NCBI GenBank assembly: GCA_026391515.1
Contig: JAPLEC010000356.1
Coordinates: 1-9,112, forward strand
DNA from: Bacteroidia bacterium
GTDB lineage: Bacteria; Bacteroidota; Bacteroidia; Bacteroidales; VadinHA17
Direction of reading: 5' to 3'
Length of the DNA: 9,112 nucleotides
A program made the position numbers and the translations under genes. Below are positions 1 to 6,991 of this stretch, piece after piece. The notes below the pieces were generated by a model. It saw nothing but the letters and a program-made list of their open reading frames with translations, made no database searches and was not told the origin of the DNA. Numbering within the stretch: position 1 is the first letter of the stretch; each line of letters opens with the position of its first letter.

Positions 1-1
1 A

Positions 2-433
2 CCTAAACTCGGATGCATCTATCATATACCATACAAAGATGGAATTGCTGATGATTATTTTACAACGCGCTGGTTTACAGGTCAATATAAGAAAGCAACA
101 GGGAAAGAGCTGAAGGGTGTAAAAGAGCTGGCTGACCTGGCCGGTTCTGATAAAACGGTGACTAACCTCTTTACGGATTTTGGATCAAGGCTTGGGATAT
201 TCCTGGCTCCATGGCTTAACAGATTCAAAGCTGAAATCCTTGTCATTGGCGGAAATATCTCGCTTGCTTATAACCTCTTCGGAAAAGTTTTTGAAGAGAG
301 CCTGAAGAAGGAAGGCTGTCAGAGCAAGGTAGCACTTTCGACATTGAAAGAAGATGCTGCCATTCTTGGCTCTGCATACCTGCTCGATGATGAATTCTGG
401 AAATCAATTCAGCATGCTCTGCCATTGATGTAG
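2..433 (+). CDS. ROK-family sugar kinase/regulator, C-terminal part (5' end outside window)
   Basis: The reading frame is open from base 2 to the TAG at 431-433, giving 143 residues with no start in the window, so the N-terminal half (phosphate-binding motif and catalytic Asp of ROK proteins, normally about 300 aa) is missing. What is visible matches the C-terminal part of Bacteroidota ROK proteins: an early IPYKDGIADDYFTTRWF stretch, and later the glycine-rich strand-turn AEILVIGGNIS followed by a helix (LAYNLFGKVFEESLKK) and a KEDAAILGSAYLL end typical of the fold's adenosine-side lobe. Known for the family: ATP-dependent phosphorylation of glucose or related hexoses, or sugar-responsive repression when a helix-turn-helix is fused in front. 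The visible part cannot decide between them. The Cys-rich zinc motif of many ROK kinases is not seen here. It is followed by a sugar transporter on the same strand, which fits a kinase partnered with uptake in the cytoplasm. Confidence 0.85.
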   Translation, partial: PKLGCIYHIPYKDGIADDYFTTRWFTGQYKKATGKELKGVKELADLAGSDKTVTNLFTDFGSRLGIFLAPWLNRFKAEILVIGGNISLAYNLFGKVFEESLKKEGCQSKVALSTLKEDAAILGSAYLLDDEFWKSIQHALPLM

Positions 434-448
434 GCGACCGGCGACCGG
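434..448. repeat. two-copy CCGG heptamer repeat directly after the ROK stop codon
   Basis: Two identical 7-bp units, CGACCGG at 435-441 and 442-448, start one base after the ROK stop codon. The unit resembles the NNNCCGG units of the longer array at 5644-5685. The rest of this 48-base gap (449-481) is A/T-rich and leads into the MFS start with no Shine-Dalgarno sequence and no visible terminator, consistent with an intercistronic spacer. Confidence 0.6.
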
Positions 449-481
449 AAAAATTAACAGATAACCTTAACCCATAATAAT

Positions 482-1636
482 ATGAATACTGAAAAAATAA
501 ATCTTAAAAAAATATCTCCCGTTTTGATGGGCTTCTTCGTAATGAGCTTTGTTGATCTGGTAGGTATCGGAGTCGATCGGGTGAGCAAGGATATGAGCCT
601 TAGTGCGACATTAGCCCAGCTTATTCCTTCAGCCACGTTCCTCTGGTTTCTTCTTCTTTCTATTCCTGCCGGAGTGCTGCAATCACGTCTGGGCAAGCGT
701 TTTATGCTCAATATCGGGATGGGAATCACCGCCATTGGATTGGGGGTTGCATATTTCTTTGATTCATTCAAGATGGTGCTTGCAGGCTTTGCACTTCTGG
801 GAATCGGCAACACTATAGTTCAGGTTTCTGCGAATCCTCTTTTAGTCGATGTTGTTCCCGGAAACAGGGCTTCAAGCTTCCTTAGTTTCTCTCAATTTGT
901 TAAGGCTATAGGTTCTATGCTGGGAGCTCCTGCAGCAGTCCTTTTTGCCAGAGTATTCAATGATTGGAAGGTGGAATTTCTTGTATTTGGTGTTGTATCA
1001 ATACTGGCAGTTCTATGGCTTGGTACTGTAAAAATTGATGAGTCGAAGCAGGAAGAGATCAAAACATCCATTGCCTCAACATTCAAACTTCTGGGGAATG
1101 GTTTTATACTGCTGATGGTACTTTCAATTTTTATTGTAGTAGGTGTCGATGTTGGTTTCAACTCAAATTCCGGACAGTTCCTTGAAAAACACTTTAGTAT
1201 CGATCCGACTGCAGCTGAGTCTGGGAGAAGTGTTTATTTCTTCGGACGTATGCTTGGTACTTTTGTCGGTGCTATTATTCTTACAAAGATCTCTTCGCGT
1301 AAATTCTTCATGTGGACATCAGTGCTGGGGATATTATGTTTTATTCTGATCCTTTTAATCAAGTCGCATATTCTGGCTTGGGGTTTAGTATTCATGATCG
1401 GTCTTGCAGTAGCAAATATCTGGCCTCTTGTATTTTCAATTGCGGTAGAAAAGTATCCTTCACGAAGCAACGAGATCTCTGGACTGATGATGACGGCTAT
1501 CTTTGGAGGAGCAGTCATTCCTTTACTCGTCGGCTGGATAAGCGAAATCAGTAGTATTAGGTTAGGGATGACAATACTTGTTGCCTGTATGATTTACCTC
1601 TTTGCTGTCTCGATGTACTGCCTTAAAAAATCATAA
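482..1636 (+). CDS. FHS-type (FucP-like) MFS sugar transporter
   Basis: This 384-aa inner-membrane protein has about twelve hydrophobic segments in two halves, separated by a charged loop around residues 184-200 (KIDESKQEEIKTS). Features of the FHS branch of the major facilitator superfamily (fucose/glucose/galactose/N-acetylhexosamine proton symporters) are the QVSANPLLVDVVPGNRAS stretch at about 114-131 in the N-half and the NIWPLVFSIAVEKYPSRSN...GLMMTAIFGGAVIP region at about 312-347 in the C-half. The first loop carries an SRLGKR sequence (68-73), the usual MFS basic loop. The length is slightly short for the family (about 400-440) but both halves are present. The ATG at 482 has no Shine-Dalgarno sequence, as is common in Bacteroidota. 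It probably shares a transcript with the ROK gene 48 bases upstream and ends at the terminator at 1684-1714. The substrate is probably a monosaccharide; the exact sugar cannot be read from the sequence. Confidence 0.9.
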   Translation: MNTEKINLKKISPVLMGFFVMSFVDLVGIGVDRVSKDMSLSATLAQLIPSATFLWFLLLSIPAGVLQSRLGKRFMLNIGMGITAIGLGVAYFFDSFKMVLAGFALLGIGNTIVQVSANPLLVDVVPGNRASSFLSFSQFVKAIGSMLGAPAAVLFARVFNDWKVEFLVFGVVSILAVLWLGTVKIDESKQEEIKTSIASTFKLLGNGFILLMVLSIFIVVGVDVGFNSNSGQFLEKHFSIDPTAAESGRSVYFFGRMLGTFVGAIILTKISSRKFFMWTSVLGILCFILILLIKSHILAWGLVFMIGLAVANIWPLVFSIAVEKYPSRSNEISGLMMTAIFGGAVIPLLVGWISEISSIRLGMTILVACMIYLFAVSMYCLKKS

Positions 1637-1638
1637 TG

Positions 1639-1660
1639 ATTAACTGAAATTCAGATTAAT
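1639..1660. other. imperfect inverted repeat after the MFS gene
   Basis: ATTAA-CTGAA-A-TTCAG-(A)-TTAAT reads as two 10-base arms around a single central A, with one unpaired A in the right arm. It starts two bases after the MFS stop codon. A one-base loop makes an RNA hairpin poor, so a protein-binding palindrome or chance are equally possible. No T-run follows. Confidence 0.3.
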
Positions 1661-1683
1661 CAAATAGTTATCAAAACTAGTTG

Positions 1684-1714
1684 CGTCCTGGCATAATTGT
1701 CAGGACGTTTTTTT
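1684..1714 (+). terminator. Rho-independent terminator of the ROK-MFS unit
   Basis: The stem CGTCCTG (1684-1690) pairs perfectly with CAGGACG (1701-1707) and is extended by a G-T and a C-G pair. The loop is about six bases, and seven Ts follow immediately (1708-1714). It lies 47 bases after the MFS stop. The T-run overlaps the stop codon of the convergent GH3 gene (complement of 1713-1715), so GH3 transcription passes through the same stem. On the minus strand a weaker T stretch follows, so termination there is likely less efficient or only partial. Confidence 0.85.
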
Positions 1715-4016
1715 AATATACTATGAGAGTGGTTTTTAACAGATCTTCATCACGTGAAGAGCTTCCGACCATGATTTCGAATTCACCGGGCTCAACAATA
1801 TATTTCATGTCAATATTATGAAATGCGAGTTGTTCCGGTTTTATTTCCAGAGTCACCATTTTAGTCTCCCCTGGTTTCAGTGAGATACGTTTAAAGCCTT
1901 TGAGCTCTTTGACCGGCCGCGTAACCGAGCTGACTTTATCCCGGATATACATCTGGACAATTTCATCTCCAGCAAGCTTCCCTGTATTGGCTACCTCAAC
2001 TTTAACTTTTACTGAACCGTTCACCCTGATTTTCCCTTTATCGAGGTGAAGATTCTTGTACCTGAAACCGGAAAAGCCTAATCCATAACCAAAATAAAAT
2101 AAAGGCAGATTATCCTGCGACAGGTACTCATTTATCTGGGCGCTTGGCTTAAAATTATAATACATTGGCAGCTGTCCGGCAGATTTAGGTACAGTAATAG
2201 TGAGCTTGCCGGATGGATTGACATCCCCGAAAATAATATCAGCTGCTGCTGTCCCGGTTTCCTGTCCCATATACCAGCCTTCAATAATTGCAGGAACTTT
2301 TTGTGCGATATAATTTATTGAAAGAGGCCGGCCATTCATCAGATATGCTACAACAGGCTTTCCAAGAGCAACGATAGCTTCGACAAGCTCATTCTGCTGC
2401 CCGAAAAGATCAAGGGTCATATTGTCGCCGATATGAGTTTTTGCCCAAGCCTCGCGGCACAAATGTTCATTTTCGCCGATAGCAAGGATCACTATTTCAG
2501 CTTTCTTTGCGGTTTCCACAGCTTGTTTAATCAGCTTAAGGTTTTCCTCTCTCGAAGGAAATTTAATCTCGTCAAGCTTCCAGTTGAAAAAAGGAATAGT
2601 AGCATTTGTTGTGAGCTTGCAACCCTGGGCAAACAATATTTCAGATTTTGAACCAACTTTCTTTTTGATTCCTTCGTACAGGCTGATTTTTTTGTAAGGT
2701 TCACCGGCATATCCTCCGAAAAACACATCCTTTGCACAAGGACCTATCACTGCAATTTTTTTGTATTTATTCTTTGGAAGAGGAAGAATTCCGTCATTTT
2801 TAAGGAGAACTATTGATTCATGTGCCGCTTTAAGTGCCAGCTTTTCCGTTGCCGGATCTTTGCTGATCTTAACAGCTGCTTTCAGATCGACATAAGGGTT
2901 TTCAAAAAGTCCAAGTCTGAATTTCAGCTCAAGTACCTGAGATACAGCCTTATTGATATCTGCCAGTCGGATTTTTCCCTCTTTAAGAAGCGTGGAAAGA
3001 TATTTATAACAGTTAGCCTGTGGGAATTCAAACTGAACTCCACTGTTAAATCCGGTTTTTGCTGCTTCTTTAATATCCCCGGCAACACAATGTTTATTAA
3101 ACAGCTGGTCAACTCCATAATAATCAGAGACAACCATTCCTTTAAAAGCCCATTCTTTACGAAGGAGGTCATTCAGCAGCCATTTATTGGCGTGTGAAGG
3201 AACACCGTCAACCTCGTTATATGAAGGCATTACGCTTGCAGGTTTGACATTATCAATGCACATCTTAAAGGGTGGCATATGATAATCGAGAAGAACTCTC
3301 AGTGAGTAGTTCGCCGGTCCCTGATTCTGTCCTCCTTCAGACTGTCCGTGTCCGGCAAAATGCTTCAGAGTTGCAGCCACATGACCGGGAGCAATCGTGC
3401 CGTCAGAAGAACCCTGCAGTCCTTTTACAGCTGCACAGCTAAGGGTTCCATTCAGATAGGGATCTTCACCATAGGTCTCTTCATCACGGCCCCACCTAGG
3501 CTCTCTGCAAACATCAATAACAGGTGTCAATGCATGATGTGTTCCTCTGGAGCGCATCTCCTTTGCTATTGAAGAATATACCTTTTCAAAGAGATCAGGA
3601 TCCCATGAACAAGCAAGCCCTATTGCCTGCGGAAATGCAGTTGCATCACGACGCATCATGCCATGCTGTCCTTCATCAACAAATATGACAGGTATTCCCA
3701 GACGTGTTTCTTCGACACAGTATTTCTGGATCTTGTTGCGCTGAACTACTGTTTCCTTTAAAGGCCAGAAAGCAGGATGCACTGAATTGGCACCCTTGCC
3801 GAAAGCGGCTTTCATTTTTTCCGGATCATTGAGGAACTCATCATTAAAATCCTCCACACCGCCGTTCCACAATCCCATCAGCTGCCAGACTTTCTCCTCA
3901 ATTGTCATTCGTGCGAGAAGGTCCTTCACTCTTGTCTGAACCGGAAGTTTCGGATTCTTATATGATGCAATCTTTTTAGATTGCATGGAGTGGTTTCTCT
4001 TGATTGTATCAGTCAT
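1713..4016 (-). CDS. GH3 beta-glycosidase (beta-glucosidase/beta-xylosidase type), probably cytoplasmic
   Basis: This 767-aa enzyme has complete GH3 architecture: N-terminal TIM-barrel about 35-370, C-terminal alpha/beta sandwich about 400-625, and a fibronectin III-like domain about 665-755 (GDEIVQMYIRD ... PVKELKGFKRI). Key residues visible are the putative nucleophile Asp298 in KGMVVSDYYG, sugar-binding Asp114 in FVDEGQHGM, the CREPRWGRDEETYGEDP motif at 170-186, Lys218-His219 in KHFAGHG, and Glu522 in the GENEHLCREAW segment as likely acid/base. The family hydrolyses terminal beta-glucosyl or related residues with retention. The residue after the nucleophile is Tyr rather than the common Trp, which also occurs in other GH3 enzymes. 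The N-terminus (MTDTIKRNHSMQSKK) has no signal peptide or lipobox, so a cytoplasmic site is inferred. It lies 19 bases downstream of the GPH symporter and is probably co-transcribed, fitting import followed by intracellular cleavage. The start could instead be Met11 (see the hairpin at 3965-3986). Confidence 0.96.
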   Translation of the reverse strand: MTDTIKRNHSMQSKKIASYKNPKLPVQTRVKDLLARMTIEEKVWQLMGLWNGGVEDFNDEFLNDPEKMKAAFGKGANSVHPAFWPLKETVVQRNKIQKYCVEETRLGIPVIFVDEGQHGMMRRDATAFPQAIGLACSWDPDLFEKVYSSIAKEMRSRGTHHALTPVIDVCREPRWGRDEETYGEDPYLNGTLSCAAVKGLQGSSDGTIAPGHVAATLKHFAGHGQSEGGQNQGPANYSLRVLLDYHMPPFKMCIDNVKPASVMPSYNEVDGVPSHANKWLLNDLLRKEWAFKGMVVSDYYGVDQLFNKHCVAGDIKEAAKTGFNSGVQFEFPQANCYKYLSTLLKEGKIRLADINKAVSQVLELKFRLGLFENPYVDLKAAVKISKDPATEKLALKAAHESIVLLKNDGILPLPKNKYKKIAVIGPCAKDVFFGGYAGEPYKKISLYEGIKKKVGSKSEILFAQGCKLTTNATIPFFNWKLDEIKFPSREENLKLIKQAVETAKKAEIVILAIGENEHLCREAWAKTHIGDNMTLDLFGQQNELVEAIVALGKPVVAYLMNGRPLSINYIAQKVPAIIEGWYMGQETGTAAADIIFGDVNPSGKLTITVPKSAGQLPMYYNFKPSAQINEYLSQDNLPLFYFGYGLGFSGFRYKNLHLDKGKIRVNGSVKVKVEVANTGKLAGDEIVQMYIRDKVSSVTRPVKELKGFKRISLKPGETKMVTLEIKPEQLAFHNIDMKYIVEPGEFEIMVGSSSRDEDLLKTTLIVY
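3965..3986 (-). promoter_or_regulatory. perfect hairpin over codons 11-17 and alternative start of GH3
   Basis: ATGCAATCT (3965-3973) and AGATTGCAT (3978-3986) are perfect reverse complements separated by TTTT. On the minus-strand mRNA this gives a 9-bp stem with an AAAA loop, beginning exactly at the second in-frame AUG (Met11). The structure is read directly from the sequence. A role in translation initiation or as an operator is inference. Confidence 0.4.
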
Positions 4017-4035
4017 GATTTTGAAGTTTTATTAA

Positions 4036-5490
4036 TTATGCATTGCTGAAATTCTTGCGGCGTTCAGCCAGTTCGTTTTGCATCTGAATTTCTTTTGATC
4101 TGGTTATTTTATAGAAGAACAACAGACCAATCATTATAACAACAGCCAGTGCTGGGTAAATGCTTGTTGACAGGCGTATGCCTTCTATTGCATGCGGTGT
4201 CTGACCAAGCTTTGCAGGGGGTGCCACATAACCGTACCATGAGAGCAACATACTGCTAATGGCTCCGCCGATGGCCAAACCAACTTTCAGACCAATCACA
4301 ACACCGGCAAAAACTATAGCTGTTGACCTTCTGTTTAATTTCCAGTCGGAATAATCAGCTACATCAGCCATCATAGCCCAGGGTACAGGCATAGTAATAC
4401 CCCACGAAAAATTAAACAAAATCTGAAGCACCAAAACCAGGAATATACCTGATGGTGGAACAACATAAAACATGGCAGCAAAAATTATAGCCATCACAAG
4501 TCCCAGGATAAACACATTCCGTTTACCCATTCGTTTGACCAATATACTTGACACGACAATACCCAGAATTGATGCCAGCTGGCCAAAAATATTGGTTATA
4601 CCAAATACACTTATTGCCGCGTCTGCATTTTTCCCTGCAAGGCCTATTAATTCCAGGAATCCGAATAAACCATTATTTAATGTATTCATAAAGTTGGTCA
4701 AGCTGGGAATGTCAAGGTAATACTGGAAATAAAATATCAGCATGCCATTTCGTATAGCCAGGAAAATGAACATCATGACAAATACCATGAACATAATAAC
4801 CCACGGACCATTGTGGACAAGATCCGAAATATCCTGTCTGAGTGATTGCTTCTGCTCAGGGTTTGGTTTAATCCTTTCTTTCGTCCATGAAAATGTGAGG
4901 AGAAAGAATAGCACGGCAAGTGCCGAAAATATACCCATAGTAATCATGTACCCTTTGGCATCTTCGCCTTTGCCAAAATGGTGGACCATTGGAAGAGCAA
5001 AGCCCTGGATGGCTATAGTTGCAAGAACAACAAACACAAAACGGACAGAGAAAAGACTGTTTCTTTGTTTCTGGTCGCCTGTAATAACACCGCTGAGTGC
5101 TGAATATGGAATATTGTTGGCCGAATAAACCAGCATTAAAAATATATAGGTAACAAAAGCCCAGATTATTTTCCCTGCTTGTTCCATGTCGGGAGTGTAA
5201 AATGCAAGGAATCCGAAAATGCCAAAAGGAACAGCCGTCCATAGTATCCATGGTCTGAACTTGCCCCAGCGGGTTTCGGTACGGTCAGCAATTACCCCCA
5301 TTACAGGATCCGCAATAGCTCCTACAAAACGACCTACAAGGAATAGTATCGCGATCACAGCCGCGCTTATTCCAAAAGTATTTGTATAAAAGCTCAGCTG
5401 GAGCAGCATTATCGTTTGAAAGATAAAATTGGCTGCTGCATCACCGAGGCTAAATCCAATTTTTTCCCTTATTGTTATTCTTTCGGCCAT
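4036..5490 (-). CDS. GPH-family (MelB-like) glycoside/cation symporter
   Basis: This 484-aa inner-membrane protein has about twelve hydrophobic segments. The glycoside-pentoside-hexuronide symporter signature is clear: IADPVMGVIADRTETRWGKFRPWIL at about 59-83, then NNIPYSALSGVIT (125-137), and in the C-half MMADVADYSDWKLNRRS followed by Lys402 in VIGLKVGLAIGG, matching MelB Lys377. The family couples sugar or glycoside uptake to Na+ or H+. Asp61 aligns with MelB Asp59, but the position of MelB Asp55 is Gly57 and that of Asn58 is Ala60, so the sodium site looks incomplete. A loop insertion of about 20 residues (about 262-292) sits between helices in the C-half. The ATG at 5490 follows an A/T-rich leader without a Shine-Dalgarno sequence and is the first gene of the operon with GH3. 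The substrate is inferred to be a beta-linked oligosaccharide or glycoside handled by that enzyme. Confidence 0.94.
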   Translation of the reverse strand: MAERITIREKIGFSLGDAAANFIFQTIMLLQLSFYTNTFGISAAVIAILFLVGRFVGAIADPVMGVIADRTETRWGKFRPWILWTAVPFGIFGFLAFYTPDMEQAGKIIWAFVTYIFLMLVYSANNIPYSALSGVITGDQKQRNSLFSVRFVFVVLATIAIQGFALPMVHHFGKGEDAKGYMITMGIFSALAVLFFLLTFSWTKERIKPNPEQKQSLRQDISDLVHNGPWVIMFMVFVMMFIFLAIRNGMLIFYFQYYLDIPSLTNFMNTLNNGLFGFLELIGLAGKNADAAISVFGITNIFGQLASILGIVVSSILVKRMGKRNVFILGLVMAIIFAAMFYVVPPSGIFLVLVLQILFNFSWGITMPVPWAMMADVADYSDWKLNRRSTAIVFAGVVIGLKVGLAIGGAISSMLLSWYGYVAPPAKLGQTPHAIEGIRLSTSIYPALAVVIMIGLLFFYKITRSKEIQMQNELAERRKNFSNA

Positions 5491-5498
5491 ATCTGATG

Positions 5499-5510
5499 TA
5501 TTAATTAATA
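5499..5510. promoter_or_regulatory. 12-bp palindrome just upstream of the GPH start
   Basis: TATTAATTAATA is a perfect palindrome eight bases upstream of the GPH start codon, inside the presumed 5' leader. It could be an operator, but it is made only of A and T in an A/T-rich leader, so chance is a strong alternative. Confidence 0.2.
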
Positions 5511-5545
5511 GATATAAATATTATGAATACGAATATAAGAAATCG

Positions 5546-5575
5546 CAAACTAAAAACTATTTCAATTTATGCAAA
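5546..5575 (-). promoter_or_regulatory. candidate Bacteroidota-type promoter for GPH-GH3
   Basis: On the minus strand a TTTG (complement of 5572-5575) is followed after 18 bases by TTAGTTTG (complement of 5546-5553). This resembles the Bacteroidota primary sigma-factor pattern, TTTG near -33 and TAnnTTTG near -7, with one mismatch. Transcription would start near 5540, giving a leader of about 50 bases before the GPH ATG. No equally good match was found for the plus-strand operon in this intergenic region. Confidence 0.35.
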
Positions 5576-5628
5576 ATAAAGTTTCCTGAAAATAGAACTC
5601 TTTCTGTTTGTAATTTGAACGCAAAACT

Positions 5629-5639
5629 TGCAAATTGCA
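5629..5639. promoter_or_regulatory. TGCAA-A-TTGCA palindrome, possible operator
   Basis: A perfect 5-1-5 inverted repeat lies between the two divergent operons, close to the heptamer array. GCAAA also occurs at 5545, 5571, 5621 and 5630 in the same region. A regulator binding between the divergent units is plausible, but no regulator gene is visible in the window and the motif is short. Confidence 0.25.
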
Positions 5640-5643
5640 GTCG

Positions 5644-5685
5644 AAACCGGCAACCGGCCACCGGTCACCGGCCACCGGTCGCCCA
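5644..5685. repeat. CCGG-cored heptamer tandem array in the divergent intergenic region
   Basis: CCGG recurs exactly every 7 bases at 5647, 5654, 5661, 5668 and 5675. The units are AAACCGG, CAACCGG, CCACCGG, TCACCGG and CCACCGG, followed by a decayed TCGCCCA. It is a GC-rich island inside a very A/T-rich intergenic region (5491-5719), ending about 35 bases before the start of the Gfo/Idh/MocA gene. The period is not a multiple of three and no credible gene covers it. A related two-unit copy lies at 435-448. Confidence 0.85.
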
Positions 5686-5719
5686 ACTCAATATAAATAA
5701 AAATTAAAACATACAGATA

Positions 5720-6988
5720 ATGAAAAATATTAAACTTGGCAGACGTGATTTTCTGAAAAAGACAACCGCTGCCACATTTGCTTTTACAATAATTCCACGT
5801 CATGTTTTTGGCGGCCAGGGATATACAGCTCCAAGTGACCAGCTGACAAAAGGTATTATCGGTGTCGGCGGAATGGGACGCGGACATATCGGATACGAAG
5901 GAACAAAGCTTTTGGCTGTTTGCGATGTCGATAAAAACCATCTGAACCAGGCAATTACTCTGGCCGGAGGAAATGTTACCGGTTATCATGACTTTCGGGA
6001 ACTTATAGCAAGAGACGATATCGACATTGTTCATATCGCCACTCCGCCTCACTGGCATGGGATAATTGCAAAAACAGCTGCCGAAGCAGGTAAAGATATC
6101 TGGTGCGAAAAGCCAATGACCCGAACTATCGGCGAAGGGATAAAACTTGTTGAAGCTGTTCAGAAGAACGGAGTCATGTTCCGGCTTAATACATGGTTCC
6201 GTTTTAAGGATCAGTTTTATGGTTTGGGAACAACCGTAAAACCGCTAAAGAAGCTTGTCGCCAGCGGGATTCTCGGATGGCCCCTTAAGGTAACTGTCAG
6301 CGGGATAACAGGTTACGACTGGAAATTCTATTGGAGCGGACTTTACAACCTGAAACCAATGCCTGTTCCCGAAGAGCTCGACTATGATTTCTGGCTCGGA
6401 CCTGCACCATACAAACCATATAACCCTGAAAGAGTCCATGCCAAATTCCGTGGATACTGGGATTATGACGGCGGTGGTCTTGGCGACATGGGACAACACT
6501 ATCTCGATCCGGTTCAGTACCTGCTGGGGAAAGATGATACCGGACCAGTTTCAGTCGAGATAGATGCTCCGCAGCAACATTATGACGCAGTCGGCTCATG
6601 GCGCAGAATCACATATACTTATGCTGATGGCTGTCAGATAATCCTTGATGGCGAAAACCGCGACAAAGATGCTGCATATATAGAAGGTCCTCATGGCAAA
6701 GTTTATAAAGGCTTCAAATCAGATATTCCTGATCTTGAAAAGCTGATTGACTCACTTCCGGATCCTGAGCCTCAAATAACCACTTTCACAGAATCGGTTA
6801 AGACAAGAAAGAAATTTGCACTTAACGAGGCTAACGGTCACAGATCATGCACAATCGTAAACCTTGGTATTGTTGCATTACGTTTAGGAAGAAATCTTAA
6901 GTATGATCCTGTAAATCAGCAGTTTGTTGATGATGAAGGTGCTAACAGGCTCATTAACCAGCCGATGCGCGGTCCATGGAAAATATAA
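5720..6988 (+). CDS. Tat-exported Gfo/Idh/MocA-family oxidoreductase
   Basis: This 422-aa protein starts with a twin-arginine signal (LGRRDFLKK at 6-14, then the hydrophobic stretch AATFAFTIIP), so it is predicted to be exported folded. No clear AxA cleavage site is seen. The Rossmann domain carries the nicotinamide-binding GIIGVGGMGRG (45-55) and an acidic CDVD strand end (68-71); the family's E-K-P motif is Glu130-Lys131-Pro132, with the Lys expected at the active site. The C-terminal substrate domain has the WLGPAPYKPYNP segment and the GGGLGDMGQHYLDPVQ motif (251-266) typical of secreted members. Members oxidise or reduce sugar hydroxyls with NAD(P). Exported ones are expected to carry tightly bound cofactor, as glucose-fructose oxidoreductase does. 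It heads a plus-strand operon with the HEAT-repeat protein and is divergent from GPH-GH3. The exact reaction is not determinable; glycoside 3-oxidation is one candidate from context. The ATG at 5720 preserves the Tat motif at the usual position. Confidence 0.94.
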   Translation: MKNIKLGRRDFLKKTTAATFAFTIIPRHVFGGQGYTAPSDQLTKGIIGVGGMGRGHIGYEGTKLLAVCDVDKNHLNQAITLAGGNVTGYHDFRELIARDDIDIVHIATPPHWHGIIAKTAAEAGKDIWCEKPMTRTIGEGIKLVEAVQKNGVMFRLNTWFRFKDQFYGLGTTVKPLKKLVASGILGWPLKVTVSGITGYDWKFYWSGLYNLKPMPVPEELDYDFWLGPAPYKPYNPERVHAKFRGYWDYDGGGLGDMGQHYLDPVQYLLGKDDTGPVSVEIDAPQQHYDAVGSWRRITYTYADGCQIILDGENRDKDAAYIEGPHGKVYKGFKSDIPDLEKLIDSLPDPEPQITTFTESVKTRKKFALNEANGHRSCTIVNLGIVALRLGRNLKYDPVNQQFVDDEGANRLINQPMRGPWKI

Positions 6989-6991
6989 TTT

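Noticed and set aside
454..813. 119-aa minus-strand open frame
   Set aside because: Antisense to the well-supported MFS transporter; composition typical of a shadow of hydrophobic codons.
5644..5685. CRISPR-like array
   Set aside because: Units are only 7 bases with no spacers of 25-40 bases and no cas genes in the window.
5429..5707. 92-aa plus-strand open frame running through the heptamer array
   Set aside because: It begins antisense inside the GPH gene and reads through a repeat in a low-complexity way; no family resemblance and no initiation signal.
5567..6058. 163-aa minus-strand open frame across the intergenic region and the start of the oxidoreductase gene
   Set aside because: It lies antisense to the conserved Tat and Rossmann-motif coding region and its translation has no recognisable domain; it is a shadow frame.
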